This document shows positions 25,767 to 33,962 of a DNA stretch of 64,000 nt, piece by piece. Every line of letters begins with the position of its first letter. Positions within the stretch are counted from its first letter, which is position 1. This DNA is from Maricaulis salignorans (GTDB lineage Bacteria > Pseudomonadota > Alphaproteobacteria > Caulobacterales > Maricaulaceae): assembly GCF_900103475.1 (NCBI RefSeq), contig NZ_FNHG01000002.1:1-64000 (forward strand), given 5' to 3'. Both the position numbers and the translations under genes were made by a program. Under the pieces are notes generated by a model. The model was given only the letters and a program-made list of their open reading frames with translations. It did no database searches and was not told the origin of the DNA.

Positions 25767-26945
25767 ATGTTCGACCAGATCGCAGCCGTAACCCTGATCA
25801 ATCTGCGCTCCATTCCGCAACGCGCCTTGCTGTCGGGGGCGACCGTCTTCTCCATCGCCCTGGTCGTGATGGTCCTGCTCGGCTTCCTCGCCATGTCGAG
25901 TGGTTTCAGCAAGACCATGCAGGGCACGGGCTCAGCCGATGTTGCGGTGATGTTGCGCACAGGCTCGCAGACCGAGCTCAATTCGGGCCTCTCCGTCGAC
26001 CAGCTGCGCCTGATCGAGGAGGCGCCAGGCATTGCCCGGGACGCGAACGACATACCCATCGTCTCGGGCGAGCTCTTCGTCATCGTCGACGGTATCAAGC
26101 GGGCCTCCCAGACCGAGGCCAATCTGCCGCTGCGCGGCGTCGGACCGGCAGCCCAGTCGCTGCGCCAGGGCTTCACCATCGTCGAGGGCCGCACCTATGA
26201 AGCGGGCACCAATGAGCTGATCGTGGGCGAAGGCATTATCCGCGAATTCGCCGGCTTCGATCTTGGCCAGACCATCCGCCTCGGCTCGAATGAATGGGTC
26301 GTCGTCGGGATCTTCTCGACCGGCGGAACCGTCTTCGACAGCGAAATCTGGACCGATCTGACCGTGATCCAGAATCTCTATCAGCGCGGCACTTCCGTGC
26401 AGTCGATCCGCGCCCGGCTGACCAGCCCCGAAGCGATCGAGGAGGTGCGCGCCTACGCAGAAAACGATCCGCGCCTGAATCTCGATATCCAGAGCGAAGT
26501 CGACTATTTCGCCAGCCAGGCCGGCGGCACCGCTATGCTGATCACCTATCTGGGCGTCCCGCTTTCGATCGCCATGGCAATCGGCGCCCTCGCCGGTGCC
26601 TGGAACACGATGTATTCCTCGGTCGACACCCGCATGCGCGAGATCGCAACCCTGCGGGCCATCGGGTTTTCCGGTTTCGCAGCAGCGTTTGGAACCATGG
26701 TCGAATCCCTGGCCCTGGCGGGTTTGGGCGGACTGATCGGCGCGGCAGGCGTCTACCTCTTGTTCAACGGAGTCAGCGCCTCAACGCTGGGCTCCAGCTT
26801 TACCCAGGTTGTATTCTCCTTCGCGGTGACCCCGATGTCGGTCGTTCTCGGCCTCGGCCTCGCCCTGATCGTCGGCTTCCTCGGCGGCATCATCCCCGCG
26901 ATCCGCGCAGCGACGGTACCGCTGCTCGCCGTCCACCGGAGCTAG
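25767..26945 (+). CDS. FtsX-type ABC transporter permease, second of two
   Basis: 392 aa, with the same topology as the preceding permease (N-terminal helix about 22-45, periplasmic domain, then three helices) and coupling motif VDTRMREIATLRAIG. ATG 25767 follows AGGAG. Divergence between the two permeases is large, which suits an obligate heterodimer such as a lipoprotein- or peptide-directed MacB-like system. Substrate unknown. Confidence 0.92.
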   Translation: MFDQIAAVTLINLRSIPQRALLSGATVFSIALVVMVLLGFLAMSSGFSKTMQGTGSADVAVMLRTGSQTELNSGLSVDQLRLIEEAPGIARDANDIPIVSGELFVIVDGIKRASQTEANLPLRGVGPAAQSLRQGFTIVEGRTYEAGTNELIVGEGIIREFAGFDLGQTIRLGSNEWVVVGIFSTGGTVFDSEIWTDLTVIQNLYQRGTSVQSIRARLTSPEAIEEVRAYAENDPRLNLDIQSEVDYFASQAGGTAMLITYLGVPLSIAMAIGALAGAWNTMYSSVDTRMREIATLRAIGFSGFAAAFGTMVESLALAGLGGLIGAAGVYLLFNGVSASTLGSSFTQVVFSFAVTPMSVVLGLGLALIVGFLGGIIPAIRAATVPLLAVHRS

Positions 26946-26955
26946 GGTTCGCGAA

Positions 26956-27174
26956 ATGGTGAAGGTCGAGCTGAGCGCGGCGGAAGCGATTGTCCTGTTC
27001 GAGATGCTCAACCGGCTGGTCGATGGCGATATGCTGGCCGATGACGCCGAAACGCAGGCGGCGACAGCGCTGATCGACAGGCTGGAAGGCGGACTGCCAA
27101 TCGTCGCCGGGGTCGATTACGCCCTGCGCCTGGCGCGGGCGCGCGAGGAATTGACCGAGGATATAGAGGACTGA
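26956..27174 (+). CDS. Small hypothetical protein after the ABC exporter
   Basis: 72 aa, acidic and predicted mostly helical (LSAAEAIVLFEMLNRLVDGD, then LARAREELTEDIED). It starts 10 bp after the second permease and shares its direction, so it is likely co-transcribed. No signal peptide, membrane helix or recognised family. A bidirectional hairpin overlaps its stop codon. Confidence 0.6.
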   Translation: MVKVELSAAEAIVLFEMLNRLVDGDMLADDAETQAATALIDRLEGGLPIVAGVDYALRLARAREELTEDIED

Positions 27175-27198
27175 TCAGGCATACGGCCGGATCAGTCC
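27168..27198. terminator. Bidirectional hairpin between convergent genes
   Basis: GGACTGATC (27168-27176) and GATCAGTCC (27190-27198) are exact reverse complements around a 13-base loop. It overlaps the stop codon of the small gene on the left and lies just beyond the stop of the minus-strand gene on the right. There is no long T-run. Confidence 0.6.
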
Positions 27199-27207
27199 TG
27201 ATATCCG

Positions 27208-27969
27208 TCAGCCGTAATAATCGTCCTCGGCCTCACGCAGTTTTTGCTGCTCCTTGTGAGGGGGGAGGATTTCCATCTTCACATGGCGGCGGCGATTGGT
27301 GGAGATGACGAAGAAGCGCTTGTCGGGATAGTCCAGCTTGCACTCGAGCATCGCCGAGGTGATCAGGTCGACATTCTTGAGATCATCATCCGACATGCCG
27401 AAAGAGTGCGGCAGATCGCGGCCATACTTGTCCAGTCCCGTCTCGACGCAGCGCCGGATCGCGGTCCGCTTGAGGCCGGCGGTGGTCATGTGAGCGCCGA
27501 GTTCATCGCGGATCTCCGGATTTGAAACCGGGTAAATGCCCATATAATCAGGCTCTTCAGGAATATGCCCGGCCTCGACGAGCAGGCGGATACCTTCCTG
27601 GATGATCTCGCGTGAATGCTGACGCGCCGTGATGACGGCGATCGGTCGGCGCTTGAGCACAGCGTATTTGAAAATGTCCCAGGACGGGCCCTTCCAGTGG
27701 GCGCTGTCGAGGGCACGGCGGACATCGCGCAGCAGGTATTCCTCGCCATTGCGATCCTGGCCATCGGAGAATTCACGATAGGCCCGCGCCGGCGGATCGG
27801 CCCAGTCTTCCCACAGGCCGGGCACGCCAAGATAGGCCTTGATATCCTCATACTCATGCTGGCGCATGGCCCGTTCTTCGCCGGTCATGGTGTTGAGCAG
27901 ATGGATCCGCGTCGGCAGATGCAGGATGTTTTCGTCGATATCAAAGAAATAAAAGCTCTGGCGTTCCAC
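27208..27969 (-). CDS. HAD-superfamily-like hypothetical protein
   Basis: 253 aa from GTG 27969, preceded by AAGGA at suitable spacing. The N-terminus FYFFDIDENILHLPTR looks like HAD motif I (D-x-D), PIAVITARQHS like motif II, and SDDDLKNVD like the acidic motif IV, suggesting a phosphatase or nucleotidase. These matches are by eye. It is the last gene of the GT9 - pyrC - DUF6165 run, so a role in sugar or nucleotide phosphate handling is possible. Confidence 0.65.
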   Translation of the reverse strand: MERQSFYFFDIDENILHLPTRIHLLNTMTGEERAMRQHEYEDIKAYLGVPGLWEDWADPPARAYREFSDGQDRNGEEYLLRDVRRALDSAHWKGPSWDIFKYAVLKRRPIAVITARQHSREIIQEGIRLLVEAGHIPEEPDYMGIYPVSNPEIRDELGAHMTTAGLKRTAIRRCVETGLDKYGRDLPHSFGMSDDDLKNVDLITSAMLECKLDYPDKRFFVISTNRRRHVKMEILPPHKEQQKLREAEDDYYG

Positions 27970-28041
27970 GAAGGCATCCTTGTTGGCATCCGTCCGTCAG
28001 ACGGGCTGGGTTGCCCCGCTTAACGAGGCGCGGCACGCGAT

Positions 28042-28437
28042 TCAATAGGCGGCGTAGGATTTTTCTTCGACGATATTCGAGCCCAGCAGCACATTGATGT
28101 CCTTCTTCAGGGCCGCGCGCTTGTCATTGGTGACATAGACGGCGCGCGCGAGGCGGATAAACTCGGCGCCGAAATCGCCGTCGCGCTCGCAGTCGCGGAT
28201 ATCATCCTCAATCACCCAGAGCTCTTCATTGACGGCCTGCAGCGCCGCATCGAGACGGCTCAGCGCGTCGCTGGCCGGAACATCACTGGCCAGGGTCTCG
28301 TTGAGCAGGGCCAGTTCGGTGCGGACATTCTTCAGCTTCGCATCATCACCGATCCGCTCCGACTTGATCCGCAGAATGGTGATCTTGTCGATCAGCTCGC
28401 CCGGCGCAATGGCCGTCAGTATCGTCGTCATGGTCAT
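28042..28437 (-). CDS. DUF6165 family protein
   Basis: 131 aa from ATG 28437 (SD AAAAGGAA). The family core APGELIDKITILRIKSERI, followed by KLKNVRTELALLNETL and the charged helix EELWVIEDDIRDCE, is clear. DUF6165 is a small helical cytosolic family usually found in LPS or glycan gene clusters; its function is unknown. Here it lies downstream of two GT9 glycosyltransferases and pyrC, which fits that context. Confidence 0.85.
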   Translation of the reverse strand: MTMTTILTAIAPGELIDKITILRIKSERIGDDAKLKNVRTELALLNETLASDVPASDALSRLDAALQAVNEELWVIEDDIRDCERDGDFGAEFIRLARAVYVTNDKRAALKKDINVLLGSNIVEEKSYAAY

Positions 28438-28484
28438 GGGGATTCCTTTTGAGAGACGCGTGCGAGCCAGGCATGGCGGGATGA

Positions 28485-29828
28485 TCAGCTGTGCTGCAGG
28501 GCTTCCATGAAGCGCACTGGTTGACCGCTGCCGGGCGCAACCAGCTCGCCGTCGCGCATCACGGTCCGGCCGCGCACAATCGTGCCCACCGGCCAGCCGG
28601 TGACGCGCATGCCATCAAACGGGGTCCAGCCCGATTTGGACTGCGACCACGCATCGGTGATCGTCTCGGTCCGCTTCATGTCGACCAGGGTGAAGTCGGC
28701 ATCCCAGCCAATCGCCATCCGGCCCTTGCCGGCAATGCCGAAAACCCGCTGCGCACCGGCCGAGGTCAGATCGACAAAGCGCTCGATCGTCAGGCGGCCG
28801 GCATTGACATGGTCAAGCATGATCGGGACCAGGGTCTGAACGCCAGGCATGCCCGACGGGCTTTGCGGATAGGGCTTGGCCTTTTCTTCCAGCGTGTGCG
28901 GTGCGTGGTCGGAGCCGATCACATCGACAATGCCGCGCTGCAGGCCGCGCCACAGACCGGCGCGGTGGTAAGCGTCACGCAGGGGCGGGTTCATTTGCGC
29001 CCGCGCGCCGATGCGTTCGTAAATCTCCGGCCCTTCCAGGGTGAGATGCTGCGGCGTCGCCTCGACGGAGGCGTAATCGCGGTGATCGGCGAGGAAATCC
29101 ATTTCCTCGGCGGTCGAGACATGCAGGACATGGATACGCTTGCCGGTTTTGCGCGCCAGCCGGACCAGGCGTTTCGTGCTCATCAGCGCGGCTTCCGCGT
29201 CGCGCACGACGGGATGGCTGGTCCAGTCGCCGGCGACAGCGAGATGGCGGCGTTCGACGAGGCGGTATTCATCCTCGGAATGGAAGGCGGCGCGGCGATT
29301 GATGGCGCGCAGTACGCGTTCGACGCCCTCATCATCGGCGACCAGCAGGGAGCCGGTCGAGGCGCCCATGAAAACCTTGACGCCACAACAGCCCAGCATG
29401 CGCTCCATCTCGGGCAGGATGTCGGCATTTTCATTGGTCGCGCCGGCATAAAAAGCGTGGTCGCAATGCATGCGGTTTTTGGCGCGGGCGAGCTTGTCGG
29501 TCAGCATGTCCGGCGAGGTCGTGGTCGGCTCGGTATTGGGCATTTCGAACACGGCGGTCACACCGCCCATCACCGCGCACAGCGAGCCCGATTGCAGGTC
29601 TTCCTTCCACTCCATGCCCGGCTCGCGGAAATGGACCTGGGTATCGATCACACCGGGCAGGACCAGAAGGCCGGCACAATCGACCACCTCACCGGCAGAC
29701 GCCCGGGACAGATCGCCGATCGCCGCGGTCTTGCCGTCAATCACGCCGATATCCGCATGGGCACGCCCGTCATGATTGACGATTTCGCCGCCCTTGAAGA
29801 TCACATCGAAGGTCTGGGTCATGGTCAT
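28485..29828 (-). CDS. pyrC: Dihydroorotase (class I type)
   Basis: 447 aa. The amidohydrolase metal motif is VIDTQVHFREPG; further landmarks are MPNTEPTTTS, the metal-bridging region KVFMGASTGSLL, and GSDHAPHTLEEK near residue 310. It cyclises carbamoyl aspartate to dihydroorotate in pyrimidine synthesis, although class I members without pyrB alongside can act on other cyclic ureides (dihydropyrimidinase or allantoinase relatives). It overlaps the stop of the upstream GT9 gene by 4 bp. Confidence 0.88.
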   Translation of the reverse strand: MTMTQTFDVIFKGGEIVNHDGRAHADIGVIDGKTAAIGDLSRASAGEVVDCAGLLVLPGVIDTQVHFREPGMEWKEDLQSGSLCAVMGGVTAVFEMPNTEPTTTSPDMLTDKLARAKNRMHCDHAFYAGATNENADILPEMERMLGCCGVKVFMGASTGSLLVADDEGVERVLRAINRRAAFHSEDEYRLVERRHLAVAGDWTSHPVVRDAEAALMSTKRLVRLARKTGKRIHVLHVSTAEEMDFLADHRDYASVEATPQHLTLEGPEIYERIGARAQMNPPLRDAYHRAGLWRGLQRGIVDVIGSDHAPHTLEEKAKPYPQSPSGMPGVQTLVPIMLDHVNAGRLTIERFVDLTSAGAQRVFGIAGKGRMAIGWDADFTLVDMKRTETITDAWSQSKSGWTPFDGMRVTGWPVGTIVRGRTVMRDGELVAPGSGQPVRFMEALQHS

Positions 29829-30775
29829 GCGGTCCTTTCAAAGAGTGCCTTTGCGGCATCATACACCGTGTCGACCGTCAGGTCCGCAAGCAGGCTTTCC
29901 GGATGCTGGCGGCGGTCATCATGGGCGCCGTCGATTTCGGCAAAGCTCGCCGGGCCGCGCACCGCATCAGTATGCCCGCCCCACGGCGCGTAGCAACGGT
30001 CATCGGAAGGCCCGAACAGGCCCAGTGTCGGCGTGCCGACCGCTGCGGCCATATGCATCAGCCCGCTATCATTTCCGACATAGAGCCGGCAGCGCTGTAG
30101 GCAGGCCGCCGTCTCGGGCAGGCCAAGGCCGACCAGATCAATAAACCGGGTTTGCGGCAGGGCGTCAAAAACCGGCTGCGCATAGACCGCGTCACCGGGA
30201 CCGCCCAGCATCACCACGCTCGCCCCCGGCATCACGCCGCCAGGCGCGGTGAAACGGCGTATGAACGCAGCGAAACTCTCGGCCGGCCAGACCTTGAAAA
30301 TCCAGGATGCGGACGGGCAGATCGCCAGATAGGGGCCCTCGCCGGGCAGGCGGTCTGCGGCCTGCGCGCGCACCGCCTCGGACAGGTAAAGACGCGGATC
30401 AGGCGGCGGATCGAGGGCCAGCACGCTGGCCGCTTCGGCGACCTTGGGAATGGGGGTTTTGCTCTTTTTCAGAATACGGCGCTGACCGGCGCGCAGGAAG
30501 CAGCCCGTCACCGAACTGCGCAGATCGACCACGAGATCCCATTTGGTGCCGACCGTGCGGCACCACAAATCCCACCAGTGCAGCCCGGCCTTCTTTTTGC
30601 GCATCACAATGATGCGGTCCAGGCGCGGGGTCTCGGTGAAGAGCGAAGCCGCCAGGGGGCCACAGGCAATGGTGAAGCGCGCCTGTGGGCACGTGCGGAC
30701 GAGATGATCGAGAACACCGGAATTGATGATCGCGTCGCCGATACGGGTCGACGTAATGAAAAGGACGCGTTGCAT
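29825..30775 (-). CDS. Glycosyltransferase family 9 protein (heptosyltransferase-like), copy 1
   Basis: 316 aa. GT-B fold landmarks are STRIGDAIINSGVL at the N-terminus and VGNDSGLMHMAAAVGTPTLG ... FGPSD in the C-terminal nucleotide-sugar domain. GT9 enzymes usually transfer ADP-heptose to the LPS core at the cytosolic face of the inner membrane. It is a tandem paralogue of the next gene upstream. No Shine-Dalgarno sequence is seen before ATG 30775. Confidence 0.9.
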   Translation of the reverse strand: MQRVLFITSTRIGDAIINSGVLDHLVRTCPQARFTIACGPLAASLFTETPRLDRIIVMRKKKAGLHWWDLWCRTVGTKWDLVVDLRSSVTGCFLRAGQRRILKKSKTPIPKVAEAASVLALDPPPDPRLYLSEAVRAQAADRLPGEGPYLAICPSASWIFKVWPAESFAAFIRRFTAPGGVMPGASVVMLGGPGDAVYAQPVFDALPQTRFIDLVGLGLPETAACLQRCRLYVGNDSGLMHMAAAVGTPTLGLFGPSDDRCYAPWGGHTDAVRGPASFAEIDGAHDDRRQHPESLLADLTVDTVYDAAKALFERTA

Positions 30776-30862
30776 GGGATGGCAGATAGCGCGGGCAGCA
30801 GGCCTTTACCAGAGAGGGGCGCAATCTGATTTTCGCCCGGGGGCCAGACCGGCCCCCTTGTC

Positions 30863-31828
30863 TCAGCTCCGCTGCAGCAGCGCGGCCGCGGCATCAAGGG
30901 CGGCATCGACGTCGAGATCGAGCAGAAGACTCTCCGGATGCAGGCGCCGGTCAGCGAAGGCGGCATCGATTTCGGCAAAGCCGGCCGCTCCGCGCACGAT
31001 CGCACAATGCGCGCCATAGGGCCCGTAGCGGCGCTCGTCGGAGGGACCGAACAGGCCCAGGGTCGGGGTCTGCATGGCAGCGGCCATATGCATCAACCCG
31101 CTATCATTGCCGATGAAAAGACGCGCGCGCTGCAGGCAGGCGGCGACATCCATCAAGCCGAGCTGGCCGGTAAAATCGAGCAGGCCGGCATCGAGCGGAC
31201 TGGCATCGGGCAGAGCGGCATGGATCGGCGCCGCTGCCGCCTCGTCGCCGGGTCCGCCAAAAATCGCCACCCGCGCGCCGGCCATGGCACCGTCCGGGGC
31301 GGTGAGACGTTTGACCAGTTCGCCAAACCTTTCCCCCGGCCAGACCTTGTAGGGCATGGAGGCCGAAGGACAGATCGCCAGCACCGGTGTGCCGTCGGGC
31401 AGCAGTTCAGCCGCCTTCGCCCGCGCCGCGTCGGAGAGATAGATTTTCGGATCGGGAACCGTATCAATCCCCAGCGCTGTGGCCGCCTCGGCAACCTTGT
31501 GAATCGGTGCGCTGGTCTGGCGCAGGATGCGCCGCTCTTTCGCCCGCAAGGCCCAGGCCGTCGCCGAGCAGCGCAGATCAACCACCAGATCCCATTGCTG
31601 GCCAATTGTCGCCCGCCAGAGATCAAACCAATGAGCTCCGGCCTTCTTCTTGGCCATCACGATAACCCGGTCCAGTCGCGGCACGGCGGCAAACAGCGGC
31701 GCCGCCAGCGGTCCGCAGGCAATCGTGAAGCGCGCCTCGGGCCGGGTCTCGACCAGATAACGCAATACGCCGGAATTGATGATGGCATCACCGATCCGGG
31801 TCGATGTGATAAGAAGGACGTTCTGCAT
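30863..31828 (-). CDS. Glycosyltransferase family 9 protein (heptosyltransferase-like), copy 2
   Basis: 321 aa from ATG 31828. It shares STRIGDAIINSG and IGNDSGLMHMAAAMQTPTLG with the downstream copy over the full length, with many changes between them, so this is an old duplication and not an assembly artefact. The open frame continues 134 codons upstream, but that part overlaps the divergent ygfZ gene and shows no family similarity. No clear ribosome binding site precedes the ATG, which may mean a leaderless start. Confidence 0.88.
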   Translation of the reverse strand: MQNVLLITSTRIGDAIINSGVLRYLVETRPEARFTIACGPLAAPLFAAVPRLDRVIVMAKKKAGAHWFDLWRATIGQQWDLVVDLRCSATAWALRAKERRILRQTSAPIHKVAEAATALGIDTVPDPKIYLSDAARAKAAELLPDGTPVLAICPSASMPYKVWPGERFGELVKRLTAPDGAMAGARVAIFGGPGDEAAAAPIHAALPDASPLDAGLLDFTGQLGLMDVAACLQRARLFIGNDSGLMHMAAAMQTPTLGLFGPSDERRYGPYGAHCAIVRGAAGFAEIDAAFADRRLHPESLLLDLDVDAALDAAAALLQRS

Positions 31829-31892
31829 GCACGCGCAAATACCGCGCAACACCCCACTTGGCCAGTCATCAAGGCAATGCGATAGAACGGAT

Positions 31893-32711
31893 ATGGAAAC
31901 CACACCCCCCCGCATACACACCGCCCCGGCCCGCACCATTCTTTCCGTCTCCGGTCCGGAGGCCCGCGCGCTGCTCCAGCGCGTCATCACCGCCGATGTC
32001 GAGACGCTCGAGGCCGGCCAGTGCCGTCCCGGTGGGTTACTGACGCCCCAGGGCAAGCTTGCAGCAGACTTCCTGCTGTTTGCCGATGGGGAAACAGTAT
32101 GGCTGGACGTGCCTGGCGCGACAGCCGAAACGCTCGCCAAACGTTTGTCGATGTTCAGGCTGCGCGCCAAGGCGGAGATCGTGATCAATACCGATCTGGC
32201 AGCGCTGTGGAGTGAACACCCGTTCGACAATTCCGCGCCGGATCCACGCCTGGGCGGCGGTGTTCACCGCGGTATTGGCGAGGAGGCGGGCGACAGTGTT
32301 TCGCTCGATGCGGTTGAAATCCTGCACGGAATTCCTGCCTTCGGCCGCGATTATGGCGAGGCTGAAGTCTTCCCGACCGACGTCAATCTCGACGTTTATG
32401 GCGGGATTGGCTGGAAGAAGGGCTGTTTCATCGGCCAGGAAGTGGTGAGCCGCATGAAACGCCGCGGCACCATCCGTAAACGCTCGTTATCCCTGAGCTT
32501 TTCCGGCGACGCCCCCGCCAGCGGCACGCCTGTCATGGCCGGCACGAGCACAATTGGCGAGATCACCTCATCGCACGGCCATCACGCCATCGCCCTGATC
32601 CGTCTCGACCGGCTGGAAGCCGCCAGCGAGACACCCCGGGCCGGCGGCCAGGAGTGCGTGATCGCCGTGCCCGACGCTCTACGTCCCGACGCAGCGGCGG
32701 AAAAAGTCTAA
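31893..32711 (+). CDS. ygfZ: YgfZ/GcvT domain protein (folate-binding Fe-S cluster factor)
   Basis: 272 aa. The family signature K-G-C-F-I-G-Q-E appears as KKGCFIGQEVVSRMKRRG near residue 178; its Cys is the key residue. YgfZ binds folate and helps build or repair Fe-S clusters in enzymes such as MiaB. ATG 31893 is divergent from the GT9 gene, with only 64 bp between them. The stop overlaps the tag start (TAATG). Confidence 0.92.
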   Translation: METTPPRIHTAPARTILSVSGPEARALLQRVITADVETLEAGQCRPGGLLTPQGKLAADFLLFADGETVWLDVPGATAETLAKRLSMFRLRAKAEIVINTDLAALWSEHPFDNSAPDPRLGGGVHRGIGEEAGDSVSLDAVEILHGIPAFGRDYGEAEVFPTDVNLDVYGGIGWKKGCFIGQEVVSRMKRRGTIRKRSLSLSFSGDAPASGTPVMAGTSTIGEITSSHGHHAIALIRLDRLEAASETPRAGGQECVIAVPDALRPDAAAEKV

Positions 32712-33292
32712 TGAGTTCAGAGCGCTGCGCCTGGATCAACAGCCCGGATCCGATCTATGCCGCCTATCACGACACCGAATGGGGCGTGCCGGAATATGAT
32801 AGCCGGGCGTTGTGGGAAAAACTCATGCTCGACGGTTTCCAGGCCGGCCTCGCCTGGATCACCATCTTGCGCAAACGCGAAACCATGCGCGAAGCCTTCC
32901 ACGGCTTCGATCCGGAAGTCATTGCCCGCTATGATGATTCCGACCGCGAGCGCCTGCTCGCCAATCCCGGCATCATCCGATCGAAACTGAAAGTCGAGGC
33001 CGCCATCACCAATGCCCGCGCCTGGCTCGACATGCGCGAAGCCGGCGAGGATTTCTCCGCCTATCTCTGGAACCATGTCGGCGGCAGCCCGATCCAGAAC
33101 CGCTATACCCGCGAAACCGGCCTGCCAACCCACACCGACCTCAGCACAGCCCTGTCAAAAGACCTCAAGAAGCGCGGCTTCAAATTCGTCGGCCCCGTCA
33201 TCGTTTACGCCTTCATGGAGGCGGTCGGAATGGTCAATGACCATGAAGTCACCTGCCCGCGCCATGGCGCGGTCCAGACCATGGTGCGCTGA
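32711..33292 (+). CDS. tag: DNA-3-methyladenine glycosylase I
   Basis: 193 aa. The N-terminus RCAWINSPDPIYAAYHDTEWG and the C-terminal NDHEVTCPRH supply the Cys/His/His/Cys zinc ligands of Tag. The helix-hairpin-helix region (NPGIIRSKLKVEAAI) is present. It excises 3-methyladenine from alkylated DNA in base excision repair. It overlaps ygfZ by one base, so translation is probably coupled. Confidence 0.95.
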   Translation: MSSERCAWINSPDPIYAAYHDTEWGVPEYDSRALWEKLMLDGFQAGLAWITILRKRETMREAFHGFDPEVIARYDDSDRERLLANPGIIRSKLKVEAAITNARAWLDMREAGEDFSAYLWNHVGGSPIQNRYTRETGLPTHTDLSTALSKDLKKRGFKFVGPVIVYAFMEAVGMVNDHEVTCPRHGAVQTMVR

Positions 33293-33317
33293 GCCTGGGC
33301 ACGTAAAGACGGAGGTC

Positions 33318-33962
33318 TCAGGTCGATCCGGGCGTCAGGCCCATCCGGGTCGCGTGCCATGAAGCCTCGGCGCGCGAGGAAATCCCGAGCTTGCGATAGA
33401 TCGCCTTGATATGGCTGGCCACCGTGCTCTCGGCGACGCCAAGATCGGCGGCGACATCGCTATTGCGCAGACCGCGCCCGATCAGGCCCAGCACATCGCG
33501 TTCGCGGGCGGTCAGGCCTTCATCGGGATCGGCGGCCGGCCCGGTCAGGCGGAAATGCTCCATGATGCGGCGCGCCACCGAGGGCGAGATCGCCGGCAAG
33601 CCCTCGGCCAGTTGCAGCAATTGCCGCGTCAGGAGCTCGGCTGGATTCTCCTTCAGGAGATAGCCCTGCGCGCCCGCCGACAGCGCTGACACGATCGAGG
33701 CATCATCGCCCATCACCGTGGTCACGATCGGCACGGCTTGCGGGCAGACCAGACGCAGGCTGCGCAAGACCTCCAGCCCCGATCCATCGGGCAGACCAAG
33801 ATCGATCAGCGCGAGGTCATAATCCGCCTCGGCAGCGGCACGCAGGCCGGCGCGCATTGTCGCGGCCTCGGTGATGTCGCAATCAGGGAAGGCCGCGCGG
33901 GCGATTTCGCACAGCCATTTGCGGGTCTCGCTGACATCCTCGACGATCAATATCGCGCTCAT
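33318..33962 (-). CDS. NarL/FixJ-type response regulator
   Basis: 214 aa. The receiver domain has the phospho-acceptor Asp at about 54 (LALIDLGLPDGSG) and conserved VEDV acidic residues near the N-terminus. The LuxR-type helix-turn-helix (LTARERDVLGLIGRGLRNSD ... GVAESTVASHIKAIYRKLG) is C-terminal. ATG 33962 overlaps the stop of the histidine kinase gene by 4 bp, so the two form a coupled two-component pair. Targets unknown. Confidence 0.94.
   Translation of the reverse strand: MSAILIVEDVSETRKWLCEIARAAFPDCDITEAATMRAGLRAAAEADYDLALIDLGLPDGSGLEVLRSLRLVCPQAVPIVTTVMGDDASIVSALSAGAQGYLLKENPAELLTRQLLQLAEGLPAISPSVARRIMEHFRLTGPAADPDEGLTARERDVLGLIGRGLRNSDVAADLGVAESTVASHIKAIYRKLGISSRAEASWHATRMGLTPGST

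Noticed and set aside
28491-29993. Plus-strand frame opposite pyrC (500 codons)
   Set aside because: Shadow of dihydroorotase on the minus strand.
30863-32230. N-terminal extension of GT9 copy 2
   Set aside because: The long open frame upstream of ATG 31828 overlaps ygfZ on the opposite strand and lacks similarity to GT9 proteins.
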